A DNA stretch of 64,000 nt from Leptomonas pyrrhocoris (GCF_001293395.1 NW_015438357.1:2010750-2074749); one strand, 5' to 3'; counted from the stretch's first letter, positions 38,186-49,609 are shown. Translations and numbers: made by a program. The notes: generated from the sequence alone by a model not told the origin.

Positions 38186-40855
38186 ATGATCAACAGTTAC
38201 ATCCAGAACTCGAGCACCATGAGCACCGAGGATGGGAGCAGCTCCACCGTCTACGGCGGACCCCAACCTCCACGTGCATCGTCGCACCACGTCGACGGCC
38301 ACAACGCACCTTCCTACACGCGCCAACCTCTCTATGACTATTTCACCAACAAAGACGAAGTCGTTGTGCCGAAAGGCAAGACCAACGCACCCGCCAATTA
38401 CGCTGGCCAGAGCGACGACATGAACACCAACGCACCACCTCGACGCAGCATCTCTCCTCGCTTGAAAGGCCCTGGCGTGTATCACAACGTCACGAGTAGC
38501 AACAGGAATATCTATGGTGCGAACACGACTGTGGAAGAGGATGCGCGTTACTCTCCTGCACCCTCGATGCGCGAGCTGCGAGCCGACCGGCCGGCGTCGC
38601 CGCATCAGCAACTGCAGCCGAAGACGATCACGGAGCAGGAGAGAGCCATGCTGGAGGTCGTCCTTCCCGTTTCCACGAAGCTTCCCTCCCAAGAAGCTCA
38701 GCTGCGTCCGCTGGGCCTGTATGTTCGTGCTGGGCGGGGTGGGCCGAACGGCGTAACGCGACTCGTTCTGGTCCGTCTCACCGACCCTGCCGATCCCTTC
38801 TTTCTTTACGAACTGGAGCTGCTGGAGGACGATTACGGTGCCTTTAAGCAGCGCCTCGAGCTGCTCGTGGACTTTCAGGGCTTTCCCCGCTATCTGGTCA
38901 ACATGCTGCGCGACGTCGCAGATGGGTCGTCGCCCTACGAGCTGTCGTTTGTGCTCCACGCAGCCGCCGCGACGATGGCCGACGTGAGCCGTGGGACGTT
39001 GCGCGTGCTTGAGACGACGGAGTTCAAGACGGTCGAGCACATTTCTCTGCAGTTGCTTCGGCAGGGCGACGCCGGGCTGAAGAGGTACCTGGCGGAGCGC
39101 TTTCAGTTTTACGAGCACGCCTTTCGCCACGCAGAGGCCTCCGGCGCGGCTCTTACCGCCGATCTGCAGGCGCGGGTGGACCGCCTCGGTAGTGACAACG
39201 ACGCACTGCGCGAGACATTGCACCAACGCGACGATGCAATGCGCTTCATGGCGACGGAGGCGGAGAAGAACCAGCTGTCGGCGCTGAACCGGCTGCGCGA
39301 GCAGCACGCGAAAGACACGGCTGCGCTGCGGGAGTCGTACGAGAAGAAGTTGGAAACGCACACGCGTGCGCTGGAGGAGAAAGCACTGCAGCTGCGCGAC
39401 ACGACGGCGGAAAGCGACGCGGCGTTGGCGAAGCTGCGGGCGCGGGTGGCGGAGCTGGAGGGTTGCAAGGCCTCTCTGCAATCGCAGCTGCGGAGTGCCC
39501 AAGACGCCGCAAATATCCAGGACAAGGAGCTTGTGACGCTGCGAGAAATGAACGACGAGTTGGCGAACTTCAAGGCGGAGGCCACCAAGGCCATGTCGGA
39601 AAACGAGCTGAACTACGTCACATTGACTGAACGGCTGCGTGGGACGACCACCACACTTCAAAGTCGCGAGGAGAAGGTGGCCGCGCTTCAAGAGCACTAC
39701 GAGAAGCAGGACGACTACATTCGAATTCTCGCCGATCAAAACAAGCAGCAGGCCGAGCGGGTGCGAGAGACAGAGAAGAGCCTGGAAAAGGCGCACCACA
39801 TCATCGCAAATCAGCTGCAGACTATCAAAAACGCGAAGGATCGCTACCACATCGCCGCAGATCAGCTGCGCAGTCACGAAACACTGCTGCTGGAGCGGGA
39901 GGGCTCCCTGCGCCGTCACCAAGACGAGGCAGCCACGGCAAACGAGCGCATTCAAGAGCTGCTGCGCAAGAACAACGAGCTGCGCGATCAGCTCGAGAAG
40001 ACGAACAGCGCTCGGGAGCAGCTGGTACGGGAGGTGAAGCAGACCCAGCAGGCGCTTCTGCGATTGCAACAAAGCACCAGCATCAACGGTCGCCACTGGG
40101 GTGTTTTAAGCGGCGCTGGCGGCTATCGCTCCGGTAGTCTTAGCAGTTATTCTGCAGGAGCATCGGCCGCTACTGCTGCTGCAGCTGCGGACGAGCGCTG
40201 CGGCACCACGGCGAGTGTTCCGGCCGACCTGATGCGGGAGTTTGGCACCAACAGCAACGTACTAAGTCCAGCAGGCTACCGCAATGTGGCTAGCAGTGGT
40301 GGCGCGCCGACGTACCGCCCACCGGTCAGTGCGGCACCCAGGTTCCCAGCGACGAGCAGCCCCGTACCCGGGGCAGGGTCCGCCTATCCGAATTCAGTCG
40401 CGCAAGGAGGCCCATCACTCTTCCACGCCCACCCAACGTCGTCATCGCCTTCCCCGGCGCGCAGCAGTCAAGAGCGCGGCGGCAGCTCCGAGACGGCGGG
40501 CCTCACAGAGCCTCATGGTCGCACCAGCACCTCTTCCCTCGCCAAGACAGAACCGTCGCCTGCGTCTTCCAGCCACAACAACGATCCTTCTTCATCGGCA
40601 GCAGCAGCTGCAGGACCATCTACCCGACGCACGCAGCCCATCGTGGGGTCCGTGTCATTAGACAAGGCCGGTGTTGTGGCGGCTGGCGCGCTGCCTCCGT
40701 CCCAATCGACGACGGCGAGCAGCGGCATTCACAGCAAAGACAACAACATTATTCGTTCGTCGTACAACGACCTGGCGGTGAAATCCTTCTTCAACAGCGA
40801 CGTTGTCCAGGGAGCGGTGACGGCCGGAACTGGGCTAGAAAGCGCGTACTTTTAG
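38186..40855 (+). CDS. SAS6: SAS-6, centriole/basal-body cartwheel protein (889 aa)
   Basis: Builds the nine-fold cartwheel that templates new basal bodies. After a disordered N-terminal extension (1-145), the SAS-6 head domain is recognisable at about 150-305: LVRLTDPADPFFLYELEL, ELLVDFQGFPRYLVNML, LRVLETTEFKTVEHISLQLL and LKRYLAERF align well with human SAS-6. F280 in TEFKTVEH corresponds by position to the Phe at the head-head interface (human F131), so ring assembly should be possible. A long parallel coiled coil (about 310-635) forms the spoke. The tail (640-889) is Ser/Pro/Ala-rich and disordered. ATG at 38186 is preferred over an upstream TTG; the next ATG (38219, residue 12) is a possible alternative. 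The head domain and long coiled coil distinguish it from the short SAS6-like protein. Confidence 0.95.
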   Translation: MINSYIQNSSTMSTEDGSSSTVYGGPQPPRASSHHVDGHNAPSYTRQPLYDYFTNKDEVVVPKGKTNAPANYAGQSDDMNTNAPPRRSISPRLKGPGVYHNVTSSNRNIYGANTTVEEDARYSPAPSMRELRADRPASPHQQLQPKTITEQERAMLEVVLPVSTKLPSQEAQLRPLGLYVRAGRGGPNGVTRLVLVRLTDPADPFFLYELELLEDDYGAFKQRLELLVDFQGFPRYLVNMLRDVADGSSPYELSFVLHAAAATMADVSRGTLRVLETTEFKTVEHISLQLLRQGDAGLKRYLAERFQFYEHAFRHAEASGAALTADLQARVDRLGSDNDALRETLHQRDDAMRFMATEAEKNQLSALNRLREQHAKDTAALRESYEKKLETHTRALEEKALQLRDTTAESDAALAKLRARVAELEGCKASLQSQLRSAQDAANIQDKELVTLREMNDELANFKAEATKAMSENELNYVTLTERLRGTTTTLQSREEKVAALQEHYEKQDDYIRILADQNKQQAERVRETEKSLEKAHHIIANQLQTIKNAKDRYHIAADQLRSHETLLLEREGSLRRHQDEAATANERIQELLRKNNELRDQLEKTNSAREQLVREVKQTQQALLRLQQSTSINGRHWGVLSGAGGYRSGSLSSYSAGASAATAAAAADERCGTTASVPADLMREFGTNSNVLSPAGYRNVASSGGAPTYRPPVSAAPRFPATSSPVPGAGSAYPNSVAQGGPSLFHAHPTSSSPSPARSSQERGGSSETAGLTEPHGRTSTSSLAKTEPSPASSSHNNDPSSSAAAAAGPSTRRTQPIVGSVSLDKAGVVAAGALPPSQSTTASSGIHSKDNNIIRSSYNDLAVKSFFNSDVVQGAVTAGTGLESAYF

Positions 40856-43539
40856 AAATACTCTGCAACGTTCAAATATATTTTTTTATTTGTCCGCCTT
40901 GAAACGTTCATGTCGCTGCTCTCTTCTCTTTTTTTTTTTCTCTCTTTCTTTCACGTGCAGTCATCGGAGTGAAATTCGACGAACCGCGCTGCGCTTTCTC
41001 TCTCTCCTGTAGAGTGAATGATAGAGTGTGCTTCGTTCCTTCCTTTGGTTTTGTTTTTACAGCTTCCGCTTCCCTGTCCGCGCAACGTCGACTCCTGCGC
41101 ATCGTTTCCTTCGCCGGCAGGGTTTTTTGCTGTCGTGCCAATTATTATTATTAACATTTTTTTTTTTTTGCAACGTTATAGAGGCAAAACATAGATGCAC
41201 GTACGAGCATGTAAACTCGTTCTGGTAAACCCCAAGCCGTCTCGTGAAGAGGATTCATTAACAGCGAAAGACAACTTAAGAAAAACGACAACGGTGTTGT
41301 TCTCGAGAATGCGAGAGACCGTTATGCCGTAAGAAAGTCATGCCTGCCGTTTCCGCGCTGAGAAAGGATGTTTCTCACGCCACCGACGCAGGTGTTGTCA
41401 CTCCCACATCTCAACACCAGGTGGCTAGGTGTTGCAGCCAGCGTGGATGAATTCCGTCAGAGCAATTTATGTTCGACGAACTGGTATTCACAATAATCTC
41501 CCAACAGTTGTCATTCGCTGACACGCACCCGTTCGTTGAAGCCTCTTCTCTGCTCTGCTGTTTCATCTCGTTCTCTCTCCTCGCTCTTCCTTTGCATTAC
41601 GTTTGCTTGTGTCTGTGTGCGGTGAAACAGCAACGACAACAACAGAAGAATAGATCGTCGGATCGTTGCGCTCTAGAAGTTGAAAACAAACTCTTTCTGT
41701 TTTCTCCACATTTACTTTGACTAATCCACTTGTTTTTTTTCCCCGTGTCTTCTTCGCTTTTATTGTTTTCACGAAGAATCAGGACGCGAAGGAAACACTT
41801 GAGAAAAAACGAGGCGTTCACAACGAGGAGGAGCGAGTGTCAACTTGTGCGTGGCACACAGCGAACGTGTTGACCTCCTTGGCCCACCGCCACCTCAGTC
41901 TTTTGTTGTCGCGTTTGGTATTATTATTTTTATTTTGTTATCTCGTCTTTTGTGAACGCTTTTTGTCCCGCTTTTCTCGCACCCTTTCCTTTCCTTTCCT
42001 TTTCTTTTTGGGCATGAGAGCGAGGCGGATGAGGCTAATTTGCATTTAATACGTTTCTGTTGTACGCTCCACATCTCATTCATCTCCGCTGCTTTCCCTC
42101 TCTGATGATTATCCGTAATTATCTTTCTTTTTTTTGCCTCTCACTCTTCCTTTTCTCTGTTACTTACCATCGCAGTCCGACTGTGAGCCGTTTAAAACGT
42201 TGGTCTTCCCGTGAGAAGAGGGCCAAACCAGCTCTTTGTTTTTCATTTTACTTTGCTCTCTGGTCCTTCTCATCAAAAAAAAAATTAAGAATAATAACAA
42301 AAAAAAAACGATACCATAACGAAAGTATCTGTCAGCGACGTGCAGAGCTCACTCGTATTTTTGTGATTGTTTTATGATTATTATTATTCAGTTTCTTATT
42401 TTTTTTGCTCTTTCTCCTTCTTTTGTTTTCCTCCGGTTGGAGCAGGCGTGAGAAGGCTCTCCACCGCGTCGTGACCGACATTTGGTTCGACGGAGCTATT
42501 TTTTCTGTGTTCTTCTTTCTGTATGTGTGGTTGCTTGCTTGCTTGCTACTCTTCTTGTTCTTCTTTGCTTTGTCATATATATATATATATATTACTGTAC
42601 AGTTTCTCTGCGCTGCTTTTTCTTACTGAGCTGTGTATGCGGCCCTTCTTGTTTCACTCTCTTGTTGTTGTTTGCTTGTTTCCCTGGTTCTAGTATAAGT
42701 ATTCTTAATACTCGTATCTCTATTCTAGTAGTATTAGCTACCGTTATTGCTCTCCTCGGTCCCGTGAAAGTACGCTCACCACTTCTGCGTTCCATCTCTT
42801 TTTTTCACGCGTTGCTTTTGTTGCTGGCTCAGCCTTTGTCACTCCGTATTCACCGGTGTATCGTTGAAGGTGTACGCAGGATCGTGTGTCTGTGCTCTGC
42901 CGCTCACAGTTCTCTCCCTCTTCCCATCTCCCTCCCCCTCCCTCCAGAAGAAAAAGAAATAACTGTGAAAGGGAGAGCATTTGGATCACCAGTACAAAGG
43001 AGAAGCGGCGCGTAAAAACGTTTTAAGGAAACCCGACTGTCGTGTCACCTTTTTTGTTCGATTTTAGTTTCATTTGCTAAACTGACCAACTAGCGGACGT
43101 CTTCGTTCTGAATCGACAGCATTAGCCCAAGTATTATTGTTATTACTCGTTTTGTGATTCTGTTCTAAGTATATATAGATAGTTTTGCTTGCTGTTAGCG
43201 CCCTTCATTTGTTTTCTTTTTTGCGACGCCAGTTGTTTCGTGAGAGCAATCGGGCTCAACAACAAAAAGTGTCTATTTTTGCTCCTCACGTTGGCATCTT
43301 GCACCTCCCTCCCCCCCCCCCTTTCGCGGCAACATTATTGATAATTTTTATTGTTCTCTTCTTTTTCTGCTTCATAGTATCAGGTTAAACCTTTTTAAAA
43401 ACTCTCTTGTCTTATCTCGTCGAGCAGTCAAGTCATCGAGAGCTCACGTCTTTAGGCTGTTACGCAGCAGGTACTTCTCTGATTGCTGTTGACGACGTTA
43501 TTTCCCCCTTTCTCGCTTGTTCTTTTTCTCTTCCGGGAA
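40856..43539 (+). other. Intergenic region, no protein gene seen
   Basis: 2.7 kb. A GC-richer island at 41330-41460 has competing hairpins (see finding). (AT)9 lies at 42575-42592. Other long frames (42482-43015 and so on) are translations of pyrimidine tracts. Leader signals for the next gene are not clear-cut. Confidence 0.55.
42575..42592. repeat. (AT)9 microsatellite
   Basis: Uninterrupted AT units in a T-rich spacer. Confidence 0.9.
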
Positions 43540-44520
43540 ATGAGTGCATCCAACGCAACACCCCTCAAGACGTTTGGCGTGGAGTCGCTCACCCTGTGGA
43601 ACGATGTCACCAACAACCTAACAGAGTTTATCCTTGCAAATTGGTGGGTGCTCGTGGTGGTGGTGCTGCTCTTGCTTTCCTGCGTGAAGCACTCGCTGAT
43701 GTGTTGGGAACTCCGGCAAGATAGGCGGCGACTGCAGTGCTGCTACATGCGTCACTGCGCTCTCCTGCACGCCGCCAACCAGCTCACGCACCATCCGCAT
43801 CATCCGCATCATCAAGGTGCGGCGACAGATGTCGCAAAGGGAAAAGAGGCCGATAAAGCAGATGCCGACGCGTGTACGTGCAACGACGCGGCAGCTGCCA
43901 CGCCCAACGCGTCGACCACCACCCTCACCACCACTGCTGAGGCTGGAAGTGCGACTGCACCGCACGATCCACCGAAGACTCCCAGCACGAATGCACAAGC
44001 TGCAGAGCCAGCGGCGGCACATTCCAGTGAGGCGACCCCTGCTCTTCCGCACCGCAGGCGTCCAAGCGATCTTCACGCCCCAAAGAAGCCGGCAGAGGAA
44101 GGCGGCGAGAAGATGCCCTCCCGCGTGTCGTCGTTGCAGCTTCCGCTCACGTCGACGTCGTCATCTGACCTGTCCTTCACCTTCACTCCGCTGTCCGCCA
44201 CCCATCAGGGGGTATCCGCAACATCGCGCCTGCTGAACCGACTGAGCATTTCTCCAAACTCGACAGAGATGGTGTCCGGCGCTCTCAGAGAGAGCCCTCC
44301 CAACAGCGGTGACTTCACCTCGAAACGCAGCGGCTGCTTCCCGCGATACACGGAGGATGAGCAGCGCCGCATGGACGAGAAGCGGCAGGCCAACGCGCAG
44401 GCGTGGATGGAAGCGAAGCGGGCCCTCGAGTCGACGGAAAATTTAGCTTCATGCGGACTGACGCCCACGTCATCGACAACGCGGCGCAGGAATGTTCCGG
44501 ACAGCGGAGGCGCATCCTAG
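43540..44520 (+). CDS. One-pass membrane protein with disordered cytoplasmic part, hypothetical (326 aa)
   Basis: Unrecognised. ATG at 43540 is the first ATG; the frame upstream starts at a TTG in leader-like sequence. A single strong hydrophobic segment (NWWVLVVVVLLLLSCV) lies near residues 34-50, followed by Cys- and Arg-rich juxtamembrane residues, a His/Pro repeat (HHPHHPHHQ) near 84-93, and a long Ser/Thr/Pro/Ala-rich disordered region. A charged helix (TEDEQRRMDEKRQANAQAWMEAKRALES) lies near 285-312. The short N-terminus suggests the disordered part faces the cytoplasm, but orientation is inferred. The last about 25 residues are poor in protein character, while another frame across the stop looks better (see finding). 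Confidence 0.82.
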   Translation: MSASNATPLKTFGVESLTLWNDVTNNLTEFILANWWVLVVVVLLLLSCVKHSLMCWELRQDRRRLQCCYMRHCALLHAANQLTHHPHHPHHQGAATDVAKGKEADKADADACTCNDAAAATPNASTTTLTTTAEAGSATAPHDPPKTPSTNAQAAEPAAAHSSEATPALPHRRRPSDLHAPKKPAEEGGEKMPSRVSSLQLPLTSTSSSDLSFTFTPLSATHQGVSATSRLLNRLSISPNSTEMVSGALRESPPNSGDFTSKRSGCFPRYTEDEQRRMDEKRQANAQAWMEAKRALESTENLASCGLTPTSSTTRRRNVPDSGGAS

Positions 44521-47500
44521 AAAAAGACGTGGAACTTCGTCCTGGTGTGGATCGCTTACTCGCTTGCAGGAAGACGACGAACCGGCGAAGGAGAGATCTT
44601 TGGAAGTGAAAAATGAGACTCTTATTGTTCTACTCATGTGTAGAATTTAATGGAGCTTCTTCTTTTGTTGTTGTTGCGGCTGAGGGACCTCAGCGGACCA
44701 CAGGTGTAGCGAGAAGCCACCCAAGTGGGGCTGGACGAAGCAAAAAGGAGAAAATGAAGAAGCCGATTTCCCAGGAGGGCGTCCAGCCATCGCAAGGAAG
44801 AGAGTCGAGGAAGAAAAAGAAGGAACAAGGTCTCCGTGGTGGGTCGCGAGTTCTCCACGGACGTGACAGGAAACGACGGATGCATAAAGTGCGGAGTTAT
44901 GTTGTTGTTACTCTTGTCTGTTCTCCCTGCGGTGATGATGACTAGTGTGACAGCGTTGTGTGAGGCAGGTGTGCCTTATTGCAGCGCCTCTGCAACCGTA
45001 CTGGTGTGTCTAGGATGGAGCGTCGCTATCCTTTTCACATCGGCTGTACTTGAATTATGCATTTGTACCTCTCTCTCTCTACGCCCGTATTCGCCCCTCC
45101 CGCACGAGCGCGTGAGGGCGACTTTGATGCCTGCACTACCTGCAACGGTTTTCTTTTTTTGCCGAACTGTTCTCCCGTGAAGAAGACCCTTTTCTTTCCT
45201 CTGTTGCATTATACTTGTTCTCTTTCTTCTTTCACTTGACTTTTGAATCACTATGGGTGTTTTTTTGTAAAAGGGAATGCGAAGTCTTCTGTCGCTGTGC
45301 AACCACGTTTACAGATTACAGTTTCCCGTTGAGTCTCTATCCTCCCCTCCTTTCTCCTTTCCCCTTTGTACTGCGTACGTGTATGCGTTTGCAACTTCTG
45401 CCTTTATTCTTATTATTTGTTTGCCACAGCTTGCAACAGAAGTGACGACCTTCCTCCGTGAGGCGTCCATGGATGTCGCAATGTGAGGCAAATGGCCTTT
45501 GATTTTTGGTTCTTCTTTTTTCCTTTTGTTTTGGCGACAGACTTGCGTTTGCGTTTGTTTGTTTTCGCGCGCTTCATTATTTTCTTTTGTTGCCTCTGTT
45601 TTTGCGCTTTTAATTGCTTTTTGCTTTCATTCTGCGGTTATTTTTTGTTTCTCTTGTGCCTACCCCGTTGAGGACAGCAAGAGGCCGATGGACGCTATTT
45701 GCTGTGGAGCAGACGAGATGGCGATGAAAAGGCAAAAACGCCCACCCATGCCTGTTGCTGTACCGTCAATGGAAACTGACAGTGCATCGCAGCGGCACAG
45801 ACGCAATTTAATGAAAATAAAATGTAAGATGGACTCCAACACAAGCGGAGATCAACTTCACCGCAGCAACTGCCCATTGCTACGCCGCCATCGTGGGCTT
45901 TTACTATTACTACTATTGTGCCCGTTCTCACTTTGTGCTGTTCTATATATATCAGCGCTTTCTTTTGTTCTTGTTGCCTCTCCCCCTTCTTCCCCTCCCC
46001 CCCCCCCTCCCCCTGCTCACGATTACGTCAAACTGATATCAGTTTCGTTCATATACGTTTTTTGTTGTTTGTTTTTTGGCCATGTCTTCGTTACTGGAGG
46101 TTTCGTACGTATGTAAACGTTTTTCTTTTCGTTTGCTAGCATGCTTGCTTGCAGCCACGTGAGATGCAGTTGTTTTTCTCTCTTTTTGCAAAGATTTCTT
46201 TGCTTGGTGTTTCTTTGTTTGTTGTTGTTGTCGATAGGCTGTGATCGCGAACCTTTCCGTTCTTCTGCTTCCCTCGTCCATCAAGCACATGCACTTCAAC
46301 GTACTGCATCACAAACTGTACCACGGAGATGTTGTGGTGAAGGAGTTTGAACCAGAGAGTGGAGAGAAGAGGAAAAGGACACGGACATACCAAGGGAAGA
46401 AAGTCGTATCACCTTTTGCAGCGAAAAAAAAAATGTGCAGTGACAAAGAGAAACTACAGACTCTCACGTCAAAATAGAGGCCGCTGGTGCTGTTGCAGGG
46501 TTTTGACGCCAACAATCTGGATGGTGAAGGTTACGGGCGGAAAGCCTTGGCTACTGAGAACGAAGATGTGCACACGGCGACTGTCGTTTTCTGTCGACGA
46601 AGTTGCGTGCGCCACCGTGAATGATTTTTTTCTTCTGTTTTCCTGTTTTTTTTTTCCTAGTTGGCGGCGTGCAGCGCTTCTCCGTCGGTGTCATCACATT
46701 CGCTGTTCTTGATCCATACGTGTGCCGGTGACGTTACGCTGTAAGACTCTTTTTATTTGTCTGCTTGTTTATCGGCTTCTTTCTGTTCGTGGTGTTCTCT
46801 TCCTCTTTTTTTTCCCCCTGCCGGCTATCATGGAGAACGGTTTCTTTTTTTTTTTGAACTGTCGTTGAACGAAGAGTGGCCCCCGGTGCGTATATATATA
46901 CTTAAGCATTTATATTTATGTATGCATTTATATTTGTCTTCGTTGCTTTGATTCCGCCGTGATGCATTCAGTACGATGCGTTCTTATTTGTTGCTACTTG
47001 AGTGCGCTCCCCGTTTCAGTGTTTCCGTTATGACAACGTTGTGGTGGTGGTGACGAGGGCGCATTGTTGCTCTTGTTCTGCGTTGAACCGAGGATACAAG
47101 ACGCGTCCTTTGTGTGTGTGTGTGTGTGTGTGTGTTGTTCAAGAACAGACTGCAAATGCGACATGCGATGTTCTCCTTATCTTCGATCGCACTCATGCCC
47201 CTCGCCCATACATATATGTATGGCTGGACATTCTAAGATGTGTATGACATCGCGTTTGAGGAGCATGTGGGAAGCTGTCTCAGTATCCTGAAGCCAAAAA
47301 AAATGTATAAAATAGAACGCACAAATACAATGGGTCCTGGAGAAGAGGCTTCTCTTTTGATTTGTGAGAACACGCGTCGTAGTTCTTCAGCGGGAGTCTC
47401 GCGCTTTCACCGAAAGGGAAAGTGCTTTGCGTGTTTCTTCCGCTTTCTCATTCCACACGACACGTTCGACGGCCCTGCAGATGAATTCTTGCTGCGTGCT

Positions 47501-47912
47501 CACCCGGATCTCGAAAAAGGAGGGCTGCGGAGGGCTCAGCAGGGACTGAAGAGGCTAGGACAAGCGTAGGACACAAAAGGACTTTTCACGCCGGAGCGAT
47601 GGTTCCCTCGCCGAGAAGACGTGCTGTCGAATCACGGAGTCTCTCCGGTTTGCAGTAAGTGTTTCCACAGCACCGTTCCTCCTCTCTTCAAACAGACACG
47701 TTCTGTTGTCTTCTACCGATTTTTCCGGTCCACCCTCTTTGCTTTTTTTGCTTTTGTTCACACGAAGCACCCCAGACCCTGAAGAATTATCTTCAACAGT
47801 ACTTAGAGAGGAAAGCAGTACCGTGCCTGTTTGGGGGTCCGGCAAAGTACATCAACAAAGCCTCTCGGCGACAGCGACAGTGAAAGTAAATTTATTCAAG
47901 TTGAAGAACACA
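44521..47912 (+). other. Long intergenic region, no gene accepted
   Basis: 3.4 kb. Contains (TG)12 at 47111-47134 and many T-runs. The open frames start at GTG/TTG or are Phe/Cys/Leu-rich. The frame at 47240-47569 is the least implausible but lacks a suitable ATG near its start and has no recognisable domain. Confidence 0.5.
47111..47134. repeat. (TG)12 microsatellite
   Basis: Uninterrupted TG repeat. Confidence 0.95.
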
Positions 47913-47947
47913 TTTTTTCTTTTTCTTTCGTATTCTGTGACTGATAG
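47913..47947 (+). promoter_or_regulatory. Polypyrimidine tract and candidate spliced-leader acceptor
   Basis: TTTTTTCTTTTTCTTTCGTA run, then CTGATAG (AG 47946-47947), 96 nt before the ATG at 48044. Confidence 0.5.
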
Positions 47948-48043
47948 TTACCCGTGCGTGAATGCTCCTGTGCTGACTCGCAGGAACCTACCCTAATTCC
48001 ATTGAAACCAAAAAAGAAGAGATTGGGCGATCATCAAGTAGGT

Positions 48044-49609
48044 ATGGCCACCTTTATTTTTCTCTCTTACAGAAATCGTTCTGCTGGCGGTTTCGGCCTT
48101 CTACTCCTACTGGTGCTTTCCCTCATCGCTGCCGTGGCGAACTCTGCCGAAACGACGAAGGTGCTTGCGTGGCGCCTGCAGGCCTACCATCTGCACCACC
48201 ACGCCGATGGTACGACAGCGGCTGCCTCCGACGCAGCGCCAGTGCTGCTCAGCGAGCGTGACCTGCTCAGTGACAGCTGCGCCCTCGACACCGTCGTCAC
48301 GGCGCTAGCTGCCAAAAAGAACTCGGCCGTCGCCTCCACGACGCAATCGGTTAGTCTTCACCGGCAGGAGTTTGTGCCCGTGCGAGCGGTGGTGAATCCG
48401 GTAACACGACGAACGTCATCGGTGCGCGAGAACGACAGCGGGATGCCGGAGTCGGCGGCGAGCACGGAGCTGCGCAAGCGGGATGCGGCACCGACGCAGT
48501 TGCACGCCGTCGGGCTGGTCGACCTCGGTGTCTTCCAGGCCGAATCCGTCGAGGCAGCCAAGACGGCGATCTCGCCGTTGACCGATGTGGACGGCGAGGA
48601 CGACGGGACCGTCCTGCCGGTGCTCACGGACCCCCGCGACGAAACGGAGCGTCCGTTTGACGTGAGTTTCTTCTTGGGTGACTTCACTCGCACCCTCTGC
48701 CTCGGCGCTGCGGTGTACGCCAACGCGAAGGATGTGGGCAATAGGGCCGCCGCCATCGCGGTGTGGGTACCGCACTCCGTGTCGCCGGCCTGTGCGATGC
48801 GGCTGAGCCCGTTCCTGCGCGGCTCCGCCGGCCTGTCCCTCACAGGCGAGGACTTGCTGCAGGAGTGGCCCCTCTCTCAGCAGCAGCGGTGCCACCTAAG
48901 TCAAGGGCATCGTTTCGGGTTTACCTTCACCCCCTCGCAGGCACAGGCGAAGATGCCGTCGTTCTGCGCCTATGAGATGACGACCGCTGGTGTGACCGTG
49001 GCCCCGACGCCCGGCACACGTCGGCAGCTAAAGTGTGAGGTGTACGTGGACCTGCAGGTCCTCACCTGGTACAGCGAGACACTGGCGGAAATACATGCGA
49101 ACGACACGGTGGTGAAAATAGCAGCGGCGGTGACCGAGGTTGTTGTACCGGCACGCGGAACTGCTCCCTCCGCGCAGACCCGTGCGTCCCTACCTCCTTA
49201 TCAAGCGGACCAGTTAGCGGCCTTCACCCCGCAAGAAGAAAGTAATCAAAGTAGAATTGCGCATCCGGCAGCGGCACGAGAGGAGAGGTTTCCTCGATTC
49301 ATGCACCCGCTGGCGTCGACAACGAACAGAGTCGGAGAAATATCACGGTACAAAGGAACGCTGCGGTGCACGCGGGCGGCGGTGGGCAGAGGCTTCTGGT
49401 TTTCCGGCGCGAGCGAGTGTGTGGAGATGGCGAAGGAGAGGTTGACGAGCAACACAGACAACCAGCATCGCCGGTTCTCTCTTGTCCGCGACTGTTTGCT
49501 TCTCCTTCTGATGGCTCTCGCAGTGGCTGGCTTCGCCGGAGTGCTGACAGGTCGCGTGGTGAAGACGGTGCGTTCGTCTCGTCGAAGGCCGACCTTACCA
49601 AGGTGGTAG
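48044..49609 (+). CDS. Type I membrane protein with signal peptide, hypothetical (521 aa)
   Basis: Unrecognised. With ATG at 48044 the protein starts with a basic N-region and a strong hydrophobic core (GLLLLLVLSLIAAVANSA), predicted to be cleaved near residue 35. A large lumenal or extracellular domain follows (about 36-480), with a few spaced cysteines (for example in CALDTV, RTLCLGA, SPACAMRL, QRCHLSQG, PSFCAYE, LKCEVYVD, TLRCTRA, SECVEM) that could form disulfides. A membrane helix (LLLLLMALAVAGFAGVLTG) lies near 487-505, then a short basic tail rich in Arg. The longer frame (31 extra residues from a GTG) would bury the signal peptide and is rejected. The protein probably enters the secretory pathway; its ligand or role is unknown. 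Confidence 0.88.
   Translation: MATFIFLSYRNRSAGGFGLLLLLVLSLIAAVANSAETTKVLAWRLQAYHLHHHADGTTAAASDAAPVLLSERDLLSDSCALDTVVTALAAKKNSAVASTTQSVSLHRQEFVPVRAVVNPVTRRTSSVRENDSGMPESAASTELRKRDAAPTQLHAVGLVDLGVFQAESVEAAKTAISPLTDVDGEDDGTVLPVLTDPRDETERPFDVSFFLGDFTRTLCLGAAVYANAKDVGNRAAAIAVWVPHSVSPACAMRLSPFLRGSAGLSLTGEDLLQEWPLSQQQRCHLSQGHRFGFTFTPSQAQAKMPSFCAYEMTTAGVTVAPTPGTRRQLKCEVYVDLQVLTWYSETLAEIHANDTVVKIAAAVTEVVVPARGTAPSAQTRASLPPYQADQLAAFTPQEESNQSRIAHPAAAREERFPRFMHPLASTTNRVGEISRYKGTLRCTRAAVGRGFWFSGASECVEMAKERLTSNTDNQHRRFSLVRDCLLLLLMALAVAGFAGVLTGRVVKTVRSSRRRPTLPRW

Noticed and set aside
38183-40096. 637-codon minus-strand frame opposite SAS-6
   Set aside because: Mirror of a GC-biased coding strand; Leu/Arg/Val/Gln-rich with no domain, while the + strand is clearly SAS-6.
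42482-43015. 177-codon frame
   Set aside because: Starts in AT/pyrimidine-rich sequence, crosses an (AT)n tract (IYIYIYY), and has no conserved features.
45499-46116. 205-codon frame
   Set aside because: T-rich spacer translation with Phe/Leu/Cys runs and a poly-C/poly-T core; not protein-like.
47240-47569. 109-codon frame, moderately charged
   Set aside because: Begins at GTG, includes T-rich spacer sequence, has no recognisable domain and no splice-acceptor context.
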